DNA from: Methylobacterium bullatum
GTDB taxonomy: Bacteria > Pseudomonadota > Alphaproteobacteria > Rhizobiales > Beijerinckiaceae
Length of the DNA stretch: 64,000 bases
Direction of reading: 5' to 3'
Assembly: GCA_902712845.1 (NCBI GenBank)
Contig: LR743504.1
Coordinates: 3,942,001 to 4,006,000 of the forward strand
The notes beneath the pieces were generated by a model. The model did not search any database. It was not told the origin of the DNA and saw only the letters and a list, made by a program, of their open reading frames with translations. Position 1 is the stretch's first letter. Every line of letters starts with the position of its first letter. Below are positions 50,749 through 59,407 of the stretch, one piece after another. A program made the position numbers and the translations under genes.

Positions 50749-51659
50749 CCCAGTGCCGCCAGGAGCCGAGGTGGCCTCGCCGCCCGCACGGCGTTGAGGA
50801 AGCCCCGGGCCACGGCGGCCGCGACGTCGACCTCGGTGACCTGCTGCAGGCCCGACCAGGCCGGCATGGAATTGACTTCGAGGACGAGGTAGCCGCCCTC
50901 TCCGTCCTCCACGAGGTCGATGCCGGTGTAATCGACGCCGATGGCGGCCGCCGCGCGTTCGGCGAGCTCCGCGGCCTTCTCCGGCATCGCCCAGGGCAAG
51001 GGCCGGCCTCCGCGATGGACGTTGGTGATCCAGCCGTCGCCCTCGCGGATCATGGCGGCGATGGCCCTGCCCTCGCAGACGAAGACCCGGTAATCGCGCC
51101 ACAGGCCGTCGTTCCGCGCGATGTAGCGCTGGAGATAGTAGACCCGCGACACGGCGTCCTCGCCGGGCAGGTCTTCCGGCCGTTCGATGAGCTGCAAACC
51201 CTCGCCCTGTGAGCCGAAGAGCGGCTTGAGCACCAGCGGCCGGCCCGGTCCCGCCTCGCGGGCGACGCAGGCGGCGGCGGCCTCGCGGCTGGAGAAAACG
51301 AAGGTGTCGGGGGTGGGCAGGCCGGCCCTGGCGACGAGGAGGCTCGTCATGGCCTTGTCCACCGAGCGCTCGATGGCGCCGGGGGAGTTCCACACCGTGA
51401 CCCCGGAGGCGACGAGGGCGTGGAGCACGCCGAGCCGCATGGTGGTGGCCTCGAAGGTGCCCCCGGCGATGGTGCGCAGGAGGACGCCGTCGGGCAACCC
51501 GTCCGCGAAGCCCGGCACCCGGAGCGGTTCGCCCGCGCCGGTGACCACCGCCACGTCGGCGAGCGAAAACAGCACCGGCTCGGCGCCGAGATGTTCCAGG
51601 GCGGCCCTCAATCGGGCCTTGTGCCAATTGCCGTTATCGGCCGCGAGCCCGATGCGCAT
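50745..51659 (-). CDS. RimK-like ATP-grasp ligase of the H4MPT cluster (Orf7/MptN-like)
   Basis: A 304-residue ATP-grasp ligase, probably adding glutamate to a cofactor precursor. It has PLVLKPLFGSQGEGLQLIE (nucleotide-binding glycine loop), YYLQRYIARNDGLWRDYRVFV, and YLVLEVNSMPAWSGLQ with the Mg-binding Glu-x-Asn. This pattern matches RimK/MptN alpha-L-glutamate ligases. In methylotrophs such a gene (orf7) is tied to H4MPT biosynthesis; the exact substrate is not proven here. The ATG at 51657-51659 is chosen. It lies after mch and is coupled to the CitG-like gene by a 4-bp overlap. Confidence 0.87.
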   Translation of the reverse strand: MRIGLAADNGNWHKARLRAALEHLGAEPVLFSLADVAVVTGAGEPLRVPGFADGLPDGVLLRTIAGGTFEATTMRLGVLHALVASGVTVWNSPGAIERSVDKAMTSLLVARAGLPTPDTFVFSSREAAAACVAREAGPGRPLVLKPLFGSQGEGLQLIERPEDLPGEDAVSRVYYLQRYIARNDGLWRDYRVFVCEGRAIAAMIREGDGWITNVHRGGRPLPWAMPEKAAELAERAAAAIGVDYTGIDLVEDGEGGYLVLEVNSMPAWSGLQQVTEVDVAAAVARGFLNAVRAARPPRLLAALG

Positions 51660-51713
51660 GGATGTGGTCTCACACGGTGATCCGGTCCCGGCCCGGCCGG
51701 GATGACAGGCGTT

Positions 51714-51910
51714 CCCCTCGCCCCGCTTGCGGGGAGAGGGCCGTGACGACCTCGTCGTCGGCACGGCGAGGCGGCAGCCGAGGGTGAGGGGGCGTTCCCG
51801 GAGGAGTCTCGTTCGGAGAGACCCCCTCACCCTCGCTCCGGCTTCGCCTCCGCTCATCGCAGGCACGACAGGGTGCCCGCGATCCTCTCCCCGCCCGGTG
51901 GGGAGAGGGG
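51714..51910. repeat. Composite inverted-repeat element between mch and the ATP-grasp gene
   Basis: The 277-bp gap is filled by nested inverted repeats: CCCCGCTTGCGGGG near 51721-51734, GAGGGTGAGGGGG (51780-51792) facing CCCCCTCACCCTC (51822-51834), and CTCTCCCCGCCCGGTGGGGAGAGGGG near 51885-51910. The outer pieces also pair with each other. This composition is typical of dispersed intergenic repeats in GC-rich proteobacteria. It splits mch from the genes downstream of it. No gene is supported here. Confidence 0.7.
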
Positions 51911-51936
51911 CTGGCGCGGCGGCTTCTCCGGTCAGC

Positions 51937-52923
51937 TCAGCTGAAGGAGGCGTCCACCAGTTCCGGCATCAGCCGGCCGCCGCGAAAGCTCTTGCCGGTG
52001 GTCACCGAGGTAACGATGACCTCGGCCGGGCTGAATAGCGCGCCGTCGATCTTGTAGAAATCGCCGTTCACCCGGCCGAAGATGTCGGCGAAGGGGGCGC
52101 CGTGATCGGCGGAGGTGGTGGAGGGCAGCTGCTCGGCGAGCTGCTTGGCATCCGCCTCGTCAGCCTCGACGAAGAGCTGCACCCGGCCGCCATAGATGAT
52201 GGCGTCGTTGGTGCGGCCCATGGCCTGGATGAAGTCGGGATGCTGCGGCGAGAGCGGGGCCGAACCGATTCCATCGACGATCTTGTGCAGGTCGAATCCC
52301 ACGGTGTGGGCCTTGTGCAGGGCGACTTCCAGCACGCGGGCGACGACCTGGGTCGAGCCGGCCAGCGACTGAGTCGGCGCGTAGATGAAGGTCAGCGCAT
52401 CGGCCGAGAGGCCGCAGGCCTCGGCGACCTTGGCGATGACGGAGGCGGGCGGTCCGCCGGCGGCCTCGAGCACCAGGGCTGTCCGGCTGGCGGAATCGCG
52501 GTAGCCGAGTTCGGTGTAGAGGTCTTCCACCACCGAGACGGCGCGGCCGGGGCCGGAGCCCAGGGCGAAGAAGCCGGAATCGCCGGTCTCGTCGGCCAGC
52601 GACCAGCCGGCATACTGGCTGCCGAGGCAGGCGAGCACCGGGTCGGCGGAATGCACCACCACGGAATAGGGCCAGGCCGCGATCGGCCCGGTGGGGACGA
52701 TCGACACGGTGCCGAGGCCGCCGAGGCAGATCTCGGCGATGCGCCGGCCGGCCTCGATGGAGCCGCGCACGGTGGCGCCGGCATCGACCATGCGTGCGCC
52801 GTTCTCCGTGGTGACGGCAAGGCGCAGGGCCTCGGCATCGGCCACCAGCTTCTCCACGAGGGGATTGGCGAGGGCGTTCAGGCTCGGCGTGGTCCGGAGC
52901 GTGGCGGGGGGATGGGTGGTCAT
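51937..52923 (-). CDS. mch: Methenyl-H4MPT cyclohydrolase
   Basis: Hydrolyses methenyl-H4MPT to 5-formyl-H4MPT. The 328-residue product has SLNALANPLVEKLVADAEAL, DAGATVRGSIEAGRRIAEIC, LGGLGTVSIVP, SADPVLACLGSQYAGWSLAD and FGRVNGDFYKIDGALFSPAE, all characteristic of Mch. Its length matches bacterial Mch. The start ATG at 52921-52923 overlaps the stop of the upstream ATP-grasp gene by 4 bp, so the two are coupled. It is central to the formaldehyde oxidation route. Confidence 0.98.
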   Translation of the reverse strand: MTTHPPATLRTTPSLNALANPLVEKLVADAEALRLAVTTENGARMVDAGATVRGSIEAGRRIAEICLGGLGTVSIVPTGPIAAWPYSVVVHSADPVLACLGSQYAGWSLADETGDSGFFALGSGPGRAVSVVEDLYTELGYRDSASRTALVLEAAGGPPASVIAKVAEACGLSADALTFIYAPTQSLAGSTQVVARVLEVALHKAHTVGFDLHKIVDGIGSAPLSPQHPDFIQAMGRTNDAIIYGGRVQLFVEADEADAKQLAEQLPSTTSADHGAPFADIFGRVNGDFYKIDGALFSPAEVIVTSVTTGKSFRGGRLMPELVDASFS

Positions 52924-54089
52924 CGGGCTTCCTCCGTCGTGGCGAGCAGGGTCCGCAGAGTGGCGGCCCGGACGCGCAATAGGTCTCGGGTGGCGGCCGA
53001 GTCCGGGCCTGCGGCGAACACGGTGCAGAGGGGCGCATCGCGTGGCACGCAGGTGCCGGATTGTGGGCGGTCGCGAACGAAATCCGGCCAGTCGAGGGGC
53101 GGCATCGGCGCGTAGCCGGCTGCCGCGTAACAGATTTCCGTGGCCGCCGCATCCACCGGTGCGGGTTCGATTCGCGGCAAAACGCCGAGGCTCGCGTCGA
53201 TATGCGCGGCCAGGAGCGGCGTGGCGCGGCGGTCGAGGACGTCGAGGGTGGCTCCCGGGCGCGGGTTGATCTCGGTGAGCCACCACCCCGTCTCCGCGAC
53301 GAGGAGGTCGGCGCTGGCGAGCCCGACGAGCCCGGTCTCCGCGACGAGTCCGGCGATGGCCGCCGTCACGTGGGAGAGGGTCGCGGCCGACAGGACCGAC
53401 GCCTCGTGGGCGGCGCGTTCCAGCGCCCCGGCATAGCGGAAGGGGCGCAGGGGCGACGGCGCGCTCCATTGCTCGGTGACCGCCACGATCGCCGCCTCGC
53501 GCCCGTCGGCGAGGAAGGCGACGGCGTGCGCCGTGCCGGCGACCCGCCTCTGAAAATAGGCGCCCGCCGGTGCCCTACCCACGCCGGCGAGACGGATATG
53601 GCTGCCGCCGGACCCGCCCGAGCGCTTGAGGAGCCAGCCCGACCGATCGGTCACGGCCTCCCGCGTCACCGCCGGATGCGGGATCGCGAGGCGGTGGCAG
53701 AGGGCGGCGAAGGCGAGCGGGTCCTTCAGCACCCGGACCGTATCGGGGCCGGCGCCCAGAAGCCTGTGGCTCCGGCCGATCCTCGCCATCAGGTCGGGCG
53801 CATTCTCGAAGCCGCTGCCGAGCACGATCCCGATCGGTGGCTTGTCCGCCGTGGCGGCCAGGGCATCGAGCCCGGCGAGCACGCCCTCCCCCGCGAGCCC
53901 GTCGCCGAAGCGACCGTCGGCTGGGCGATGGCCTTCGGCGAGGGTGAGCGTGTCGGCATCGCCGAAGAGGTCGAGGACATAGGGGCGCAGGCCCGCCCGG
54001 CGCGCGGCCTGCGCCAGGGCGCGCCCGGACTGGGCGGCGATGAGGATCGCGTCGCCCTGGGGCGGCGGTTGTTCGGATGATGCTGCCAT
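52920..54089 (-). CDS. ATP-grasp protein of the H4MPT cluster (Orf17 type)
   Basis: A 389-residue ATP-grasp protein. The core has SGWLLKRSGGSGGSHIRLAG (ATP-binding loop), AYFQRRVAGTAHAVAFLADG and GWWLTEINPRPGATLDVLDR (Mg-binding Glu and Asn). The N-terminus has a Rossmann-like start (ILIAAQSGRALAQAARRAGL). In methylotrophs an ATP-grasp gene called orf17 accompanies mch and mtdB and is needed for the H4MPT pathway, but its reaction is not established. The ATG at 54087-54089 avoids an upstream ATG that lies inside a palindromic repeat. It is coupled to mch. Confidence 0.88.
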   Translation of the reverse strand: MAASSEQPPPQGDAILIAAQSGRALAQAARRAGLRPYVLDLFGDADTLTLAEGHRPADGRFGDGLAGEGVLAGLDALAATADKPPIGIVLGSGFENAPDLMARIGRSHRLLGAGPDTVRVLKDPLAFAALCHRLAIPHPAVTREAVTDRSGWLLKRSGGSGGSHIRLAGVGRAPAGAYFQRRVAGTAHAVAFLADGREAAIVAVTEQWSAPSPLRPFRYAGALERAAHEASVLSAATLSHVTAAIAGLVAETGLVGLASADLLVAETGWWLTEINPRPGATLDVLDRRATPLLAAHIDASLGVLPRIEPAPVDAAATEICYAAAGYAPMPPLDWPDFVRDRPQSGTCVPRDAPLCTVFAAGPDSAATRDLLRVRAATLRTLLATTEEAR

Positions 54090-54125
54090 CGCGGCGATCG
54101 CTCCTACGCTGCTCCCACCACCCTG

Positions 54126-54238
54126 CCTCATCCTGAGGTGACGAGCGAAGCGAAGGCCTCGAAGGAGGCTTCCAGTTCGCTCGGCGGGAGCTGGAGGCCT
54201 CCTTCGAGGCCCGCTTTCGCGGGCACCTCAGGATGAGG
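54126..54238. repeat. Palindromic intergenic element between mtdB and orf17
   Basis: The outer arms CCTCATCCTGAGGTG and CACCTCAGGATGAGG are exact reverse complements. Inside, GCCTCGAAGGAGGC and GCCTCCTTCGAGGC pair, with a small extra hairpin (CCCGCTTTCGCGGG). It is another dispersed palindromic unit, of a different sequence class from the one at 125-240, and it separates the mtdB and orf17-mch transcripts. The copy number elsewhere is unknown. Confidence 0.85.
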
Positions 54239-54273
54239 TCATGGGTGGGATCGAGCGAGCGGGTGAGTGCCCG

Positions 54274-55167
54274 TCAGCCAGCCACCTCGACGGCGACCTT
54301 GTAGGCGTCGCGGAAGTCGAGGCAGAGGGGCTCGCTGGCGGCGAGGATCTGGCGGAACAGGCGGGACTGGGTCTGGTACTTGACGTTGCCGACCGCCAGC
54401 GCGCCGATGCCGATGCCCTTGCCGGTGGGCAGGGCCACGTCCTTGGCGTTGACGTCGATCCCGGCGATGCCGGCGGGCGGCACCGCGTTCACGTCGGAGG
54501 CGACGAGAAGCTTCGGGGCCGATTCGAGATCCGTCGCCGACAGGATCGGGACGCCGGCCGGGCCGGCCGAGAGGATCACGTCGGCCTCGGCGATGGCGGC
54601 GCGGCGCGCGTCGGCGGTGGAGCCGTCCACGGCGCCGACATCGATGCCGAAGCGCCATTTCATCGTGAAGGCGATCTTGCTGACTCGCTCCTCGCCGTCA
54701 TGGCCGACGAGGACGGTCTTGGCGCCTTCCAACGCGCCGATCACCGCCGCCACATAGGCCACGACGCCGGCTCCGCCGAAGATGACGATGCGCTTGCCCT
54801 TCAGGTCGGTGCCGAACTTGGCCTTCAGGGCGCGGGTCACCTCGGCCACCATCGCGGCCCCGGTGGTGAAGGACCCGGCCGGATCGGCGACGATGTGGTT
54901 GGCGAAGGGCGGCACCAGGGCCTTCTTTGCCCGGTCCATCATGTCGAGTGCGTCCTCGGCGTTCTTGCCGCCGATGAAGATGGTCGTGCGGGCGCCATCC
55001 TGGGGCGAACGGGAGAAGATCGAATCCTGCACCAGGGAGGTCACGTCCGGCAGGGTCACGTCGGTATAGGTCGCGATCGTCTCGAAACCCGCATCCACCG
55101 CCATGTTCACGTCGAACGGGCTCATGTGCTTGAGGGGCGTCAGCATATGAAGAATCGAGCGGGCCAT
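54274..55167 (-). CDS. mtdB: NAD(P)-dependent methylene-H4MPT dehydrogenase
   Basis: Oxidises methylene-H4MPT to methenyl-H4MPT with NAD(P). The 297-residue product starts ARSILHMLTPLKHMSPFDVN, the typical Mtd N-terminus, and has a Rossmann motif IVIFGGAGVVAYVAAVIGAL, then VLVGHDGEERV and SAGPAGVPILSATDLE. Its length fits MtdB. GGAGGGAGA lies before the ATG at 55165-55167. It lies between mptG and orf17 on the same strand. MtdA, a related enzyme, also acts on methylene-H4F, but the context favours MtdB. Confidence 0.95.
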   Translation of the reverse strand: MARSILHMLTPLKHMSPFDVNMAVDAGFETIATYTDVTLPDVTSLVQDSIFSRSPQDGARTTIFIGGKNAEDALDMMDRAKKALVPPFANHIVADPAGSFTTGAAMVAEVTRALKAKFGTDLKGKRIVIFGGAGVVAYVAAVIGALEGAKTVLVGHDGEERVSKIAFTMKWRFGIDVGAVDGSTADARRAAIAEADVILSAGPAGVPILSATDLESAPKLLVASDVNAVPPAGIAGIDVNAKDVALPTGKGIGIGALAVGNVKYQTQSRLFRQILAASEPLCLDFRDAYKVAVEVAG

Positions 55168-55279
55168 CGTGTCTCTCCCTCCGCAAGTGTCCGGCGCCAT
55201 CGCGGTGCCGCCTCTCGCATGTTTACTGTCGGAACCGGCCGGGCCGGCTGCGTCAAGCGTCGCTGATGCGCTTGTTGTC

Positions 55280-56278
55280 TTAAAGTGGCGTGACCGAGGC
55301 GCCGGTATTGCGACCGCGCGCGATCACGAAACGCAAAGGGCCCGGCCGGTCGAGGGATGCCACGAGGGCGCGCGCTTCCGCTTCGGACGGCACCAGGGCG
55401 AAACCCGTCGGCCCCCACGAGCTCTGGCCGTAGCCGGCGATTCCCTGGGCGGCGATGGCGGCGAGCGCCTCGGCAACGGCGGGGCTGGCGTAGCGCCCGC
55501 CCTGGTGAGGCGCGAAGTGATCGCCGATGAGGCGCTGGATCGTGGTGATGCCGGCGCCGAAACCCTCCGGTTCGGCGGTGGCCGCCGCCGGCAGGACCTG
55601 CATCAGCACGATCCGGCAGATCGCGGCGGCCTGCTCCTCGGGAAAGCGCGGGAGATCGCGAAACGCCTCGACCTCGCGGGTGCCATGCACGCCGGTCATG
55701 CTCTCATCGAGGATCAGCACGATCCGCCAGGCCTCCGGATAGGCGAGGCGGGCGATCAGCGGCGGCGGGCCGTTGCTGGCGTCACGGCCGCCATCCACGA
55801 TGAGGCCGCCCTGGGTGAAGGCGGCCAGACCCACGCCCGAGCGGTTGCCGCGATCGAGGACGTCGGCGAAGGCGTCGGGCGAGAAGGGGCGGCCATCGAG
55901 GGCGGCGAGCGCCGCCGCCACGCTGAGGGCGAGCTGCGTGCCCGAGCCGAATCCGGCATGGGCCGGGATCGCCTCGTCCACCCGGATGGAGGCCGCTTCC
56001 CGAAGGCCGAGATGGCGCGCCGCGGCCTCGGCATAGGTGCGGGCGCGGGCCGCCTCCGGCCCGATCACGTCGAGGGCGGGCGCCGCCCGTACGGAGAGGT
56101 CGATGGAGGGAGCGTCGACGGCGAGCCCGATGCTGCCGAAGCGCCGGCCGAGGCCCCCGTGCAGATCGAGAAACCCGAAGTGAAGCCGCGCCGGTGCGCG
56201 CACCCGCACCGCACGGGTCTGTCCCGCCGCCTCGGCCGGCCGTTGATCCGGGATCTGGTCCAAGTCGACCCCCTTCAT
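55280..56278 (-). CDS. mptG: Beta-ribofuranosylaminobenzene 5'-phosphate synthase
   Basis: First committed step of H4MPT biosynthesis: joins 4-hydroxy- or 4-aminobenzoate with PRPP. The 332-residue GHMP-fold protein has VRAPARLHFGFLDLHGGLGR, RFGSIGLAVDAPSIDL, the GHMP-like loop IPAHAGFGSGTQLALSVAAA, and GVGLAAFTQGGLIVDGGRD. It ends in YGQSSWGPTGFALVPSEAEA, as in this family. It is 112 bp before mtdB and divergent from the fhc operon, so one intergenic region may control both cofactor synthesis and use. Confidence 0.93.
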   Translation of the reverse strand: MKGVDLDQIPDQRPAEAAGQTRAVRVRAPARLHFGFLDLHGGLGRRFGSIGLAVDAPSIDLSVRAAPALDVIGPEAARARTYAEAAARHLGLREAASIRVDEAIPAHAGFGSGTQLALSVAAALAALDGRPFSPDAFADVLDRGNRSGVGLAAFTQGGLIVDGGRDASNGPPPLIARLAYPEAWRIVLILDESMTGVHGTREVEAFRDLPRFPEEQAAAICRIVLMQVLPAAATAEPEGFGAGITTIQRLIGDHFAPHQGGRYASPAVAEALAAIAAQGIAGYGQSSWGPTGFALVPSEAEARALVASLDRPGPLRFVIARGRNTGASVTPL

Positions 56279-56639
56279 CGCGATAAGCCTTCATCCCTGC
56301 GCCGCGCGGGCCACGAGCCGATCCGCCCCGGCGAGGCCTGACCGGAATTGCGACCGCATGGCGCGTGCCGGCGCGGGCTTCTCCCACGGAGGGCGGATCG
56401 GTCGCAAGCGTCGCCATACCATCAATCGTTGGGCTTCCGCAGGGCGGGGCTCCACCGGACGCCGGGAAGGTGCTGCGTGGCGAGACGGCAGAAGGGAGGC
56501 GGCGGCGGTCGTTGGGGGGTTGCTTGCGGCGCCTCCGCGATGCAAACGTGCCGGCCCACTAGGAATGGACTGGCGCAGTCCCGCCGTGCGCGACGCTGAA
56601 CACAGCGCGTGCCGGGCCCTCGTTCTCCAAGGTGAAGGC
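56279..56639. other. Divergent control region between mptG and fhcB
   Basis: A 361-bp gap between divergent C1 operons. Open frames here lack recognisable products. An upstream in-frame ATG at 56565 could extend FhcB by 25 residues. AT-richer stretches lie around 56413-56431 (CATACCATCAATCG), the best candidate promoter position. No clear -35/-10 pair was fixed. Confidence 0.45.
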
Positions 56640-57719
56640 ATGGCTGCCTGGGTAAAGGGTGGTGCGGTGGACGTGAGCGCGGCGGTGGAGGCCGCCGCGA
56701 CGCTCCTCGCCGCAGCGAAGACTCCGATCGTCACGGGATTGAGTGCGGATACGAGCGCGGTGCGGGCGGCCTATCATCTGGCCGGACTCATCGGTGCCTC
56801 CGTCGATCCCGTCGGCGGCGACGGCCTCTATGCGGAGCTCGGCCCCCTCAGCCAGTTCGGCAATCTCAACACCACGCCGGCCGAGGCGATCGGCCGGGCC
56901 GATGCGGTCCTGATCGTCGGTCTGCGCCCCTGGGACCGGCCGATCGTGCAGGAGATCGCCGGTTCCGCGCCGGTGCGCGGCCGCGCCGCCGGTTCCGAGC
57001 GCACGCTGCTCTCTCTCGGCGGCCCCGGCGACGGCGCCACCCGGCACGTGGCCTATCCCGCCGATACCGGCGGGCTCGCCGTCTCGGTGGCGCATCTGCG
57101 CGCCTACGTGAAGGGCAACCTCGCCGGGGAAGCGGCCTATGCCGATCTCGGCCGGCGCCTGACGACGGCCCAGTACGGCGTCGTCCTCTACGATGCAGCC
57201 GAACTCGGCGATCTCGGCGTCGAGATGCTGCAGGGGCTGGTGCGCGATCTCAACGATGTGACGCGCTTCTTCGCGCTCTCCGTCTCCGACGGGTTCCAAG
57301 GCCGCGCCGTGACCCAGCTCGCATCATGGACTACCGGCCAGCCGCCGCGGGTCGGCTTCGGCCGTGACCTGCCCGAACATGATCCCTGGCGGTTCGACAG
57401 CGCGCGCCAGGTGGCCGCCGGCGAGGCCGATGCCGCGCTCTGGCTCGCCTCCCTCCCCGCCCCGCGCCCCGACTGGCTCGCCGGTCTACCCTCCATCGCT
57501 ATCGTCGGTGAAGGAAGCCCCGATGCCACGGGCGACGCCGCCGAGATCGTCATTTCGGTGGGCGTGCCCGGTGAGACCGCAGGGGGCGCCGTGTGGAACG
57601 AGCGCCGCGCGGCCATCACCTATCTCCCCGCCGCCGGCCAACCGACGGACCTGACGGCGGCCGGCGTGCTCGCCGCCATCCAGAATCGCCTCACGCAGAA
57701 GAAGGGCGCCTCATGCTGA
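56640..57719 (+). CDS. fhcB: Formyltransferase/hydrolase complex subunit B
   Basis: Subunit of the Fhc complex that converts formyl-H4MPT to formate via methylofuran; homologous to the catalytic B subunit of formylmethanofuran dehydrogenase but with no redox cofactor in methylotrophs. The 359-residue product has MAAWVKGGAVDVSAAVEAAA, YHLAGLIGASVDPVGGDGLY, and SQFGNLNTTPAEAIGRADAV. AAGGTGAAGGC precedes the ATG at 56640; the ATG at 56565 is an alternative. The 3' end overlaps fhcA by 7 bp. It is first of the fhcB-A-D-C operon. Confidence 0.93.
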   Translation: MAAWVKGGAVDVSAAVEAAATLLAAAKTPIVTGLSADTSAVRAAYHLAGLIGASVDPVGGDGLYAELGPLSQFGNLNTTPAEAIGRADAVLIVGLRPWDRPIVQEIAGSAPVRGRAAGSERTLLSLGGPGDGATRHVAYPADTGGLAVSVAHLRAYVKGNLAGEAAYADLGRRLTTAQYGVVLYDAAELGDLGVEMLQGLVRDLNDVTRFFALSVSDGFQGRAVTQLASWTTGQPPRVGFGRDLPEHDPWRFDSARQVAAGEADAALWLASLPAPRPDWLAGLPSIAIVGEGSPDATGDAAEIVISVGVPGETAGGAVWNERRAAITYLPAAGQPTDLTAAGVLAAIQNRLTQKKGASC

Positions 57720-59356
57720 TCCTGATCCAGGGCGGCCGGGTCGTCGATCCCACGGCCGGCCGCGACGGCGTCGGCGATGTCTGGATCGAGGACGGCCGGG
57801 TCGTCGCGCCGTGCGAGCGCGCGCCCGACAAGACCATCGACGCCTCCGGCTGCGTCGTGATGGCGGGCGGCGTCGAGGTGCATTCGCACATCGCCGGCGG
57901 CAACGTGGTGATGAGCCGCCTGCTCCTGCCCGACCTCTATGTCAGCGAAGCCGCGCCCGAGGGCCATCCTTTCGCCCATGCCGGCGGCTCGGCCGCCTGG
58001 ATCGGCGCGAACTACGCGCGGATGGGCTACACCATCGCCGTCGAGCCGGCGATGCCGCCGACGAACGCGTTGGCGACCCAGCTCGAACTCGCCGACATCC
58101 CCCTGCTCGACCGCGGCGCCCTCACCGTGATGGGCAATGACGACCAGCTCCTCGACTTGCTGCGCCAGCGCGAGGGCAAGGCGGCGGTGCGGGACCTCGT
58201 CGCCCTGTCGGTGGCGACCTCGCGCGGTCTCGGCGTCAAGTGCATCAACGCGGGCGGCGCTTCGGCCTTCAAGGACGGGATGCTGAATCTCAGCCTCGAC
58301 GAGGAGATCCCGGTCTACGGTCTCTCCACCCGCAAGATCATGAACGCTCTCCTCGACGCGGTGGAGGAGATCGGCGTGCCGCATCCGCTGCACGTCCATG
58401 CCAACAACCTCGGCATTCCCGGCGCCGACGATTCCTTCGTGGCGACGATGGAGGCGGCGGAAGGCCGGCGCATCCACTTCGCCCATGCGCAGTTCTACGC
58501 CTACGGCGCGGTCGATCCGGCCAATCCCGGCACCGGCGGCTTCCGTTCGGCGGCCGAGCGCATCACGGAGGCGATGGAGAAACACCCCAACGCCACCTTC
58601 GACGTGGGTCAGGTCGCCTTCGGCCAGACGGTGACGATCTCGCTCGACGTCATCCGCCAGTTCGCCGGCCGCAAGGGCGCGAACCCGAAGAAGTGGATCA
58701 TCACGGCGGGCGACGCGGAAGGCGGCGGCATCGTGCCGTTCCTGTACAAGCCGCGCGGCCCCGTCAGTTCCCTGCAATGGGCGATCGGCCTCGAACTGAT
58801 GCTGCTGTCGGGCGACCCCGAGCGCACCATCCTCACCACCGACCACCCCAATGGCGGCCCCTTCACCGAATATCCGCGGATCATCCATCTGCTGATGGAC
58901 AAGGAGGAGCGCGACCGCGAGATCGCGGGCCTGCACAAGGTCATCGCCGAGCGCTCGGGCCTCTGCGGCATCGAGCGGGAATATACCTTCTCCGAGATCG
59001 CCCAGCTGACGCGCTCCGGTCCGGCCAAGCTCCTCGGCCTCGCCGATCGCGGCCACCTGCGCGAGGGTGCGCGCGCCGACGTCGCGATCTACCGTGACGA
59101 CAAGAACCGGACCGCGATGTTCGCCCGCGCCAGGCTGGTGCTCAAGGACGGCCACGTCATCGTCGAGGACGGCGAGATCGTCGATTGGCGCGCCGGCCAT
59201 ACCCTGGAACTGACGGTGGAATCCGACAAGGCGATGGAGACGCGCACCGACGCCTATCTCGATGCCCGATTCGGTGCCGGTCTCGACAGCTTCACCGTGC
59301 CGGACGAGGCTTTCCCCGTGAGCGATGTGTTCGAGGACGTGGCATGTCGAGCTTGA
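57713..59356 (+). CDS. fhcA: Formyltransferase/hydrolase complex subunit A
   Basis: Amidohydrolase-fold subunit that hydrolyses formyl-methylofuran to formate. The 547-residue product has LILIQGGRVVDPTAGRDGVG, the metal-binding VEVHSHIAGG (HxH at about 57-59), HPLHVHANNLGIPG, HFAHAQFYAYG and TDHPNGGPFTEYPRI with further ligands. The family belongs with dihydroorotase-like metalloenzymes. The start at ATG 57713 overlaps fhcB by 7 bp. It ends 51 bp before fhcD. Confidence 0.97.
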   Translation: MLILIQGGRVVDPTAGRDGVGDVWIEDGRVVAPCERAPDKTIDASGCVVMAGGVEVHSHIAGGNVVMSRLLLPDLYVSEAAPEGHPFAHAGGSAAWIGANYARMGYTIAVEPAMPPTNALATQLELADIPLLDRGALTVMGNDDQLLDLLRQREGKAAVRDLVALSVATSRGLGVKCINAGGASAFKDGMLNLSLDEEIPVYGLSTRKIMNALLDAVEEIGVPHPLHVHANNLGIPGADDSFVATMEAAEGRRIHFAHAQFYAYGAVDPANPGTGGFRSAAERITEAMEKHPNATFDVGQVAFGQTVTISLDVIRQFAGRKGANPKKWIITAGDAEGGGIVPFLYKPRGPVSSLQWAIGLELMLLSGDPERTILTTDHPNGGPFTEYPRIIHLLMDKEERDREIAGLHKVIAERSGLCGIEREYTFSEIAQLTRSGPAKLLGLADRGHLREGARADVAIYRDDKNRTAMFARARLVLKDGHVIVEDGEIVDWRAGHTLELTVESDKAMETRTDAYLDARFGAGLDSFTVPDEAFPVSDVFEDVACRA

Positions 59357-59407
59357 GAATGAAGCCGGGCCTGATGACGACGCCTCGCGTGGGTACGGTG
59401 ACCGAGC

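Noticed and set aside
51714..51910. CRISPR array or IS end in the mch upstream repeats
   Set aside because: The units are inverted, not regularly spaced direct repeats, and no transposase frame or target duplication is visible.
54087..54131. Upstream ATG (54129-54131) as the start of the orf17-type gene
   Set aside because: It lies within the palindromic repeat and has no ribosome-binding site; the ATG at 54087-54089 is more sensible.
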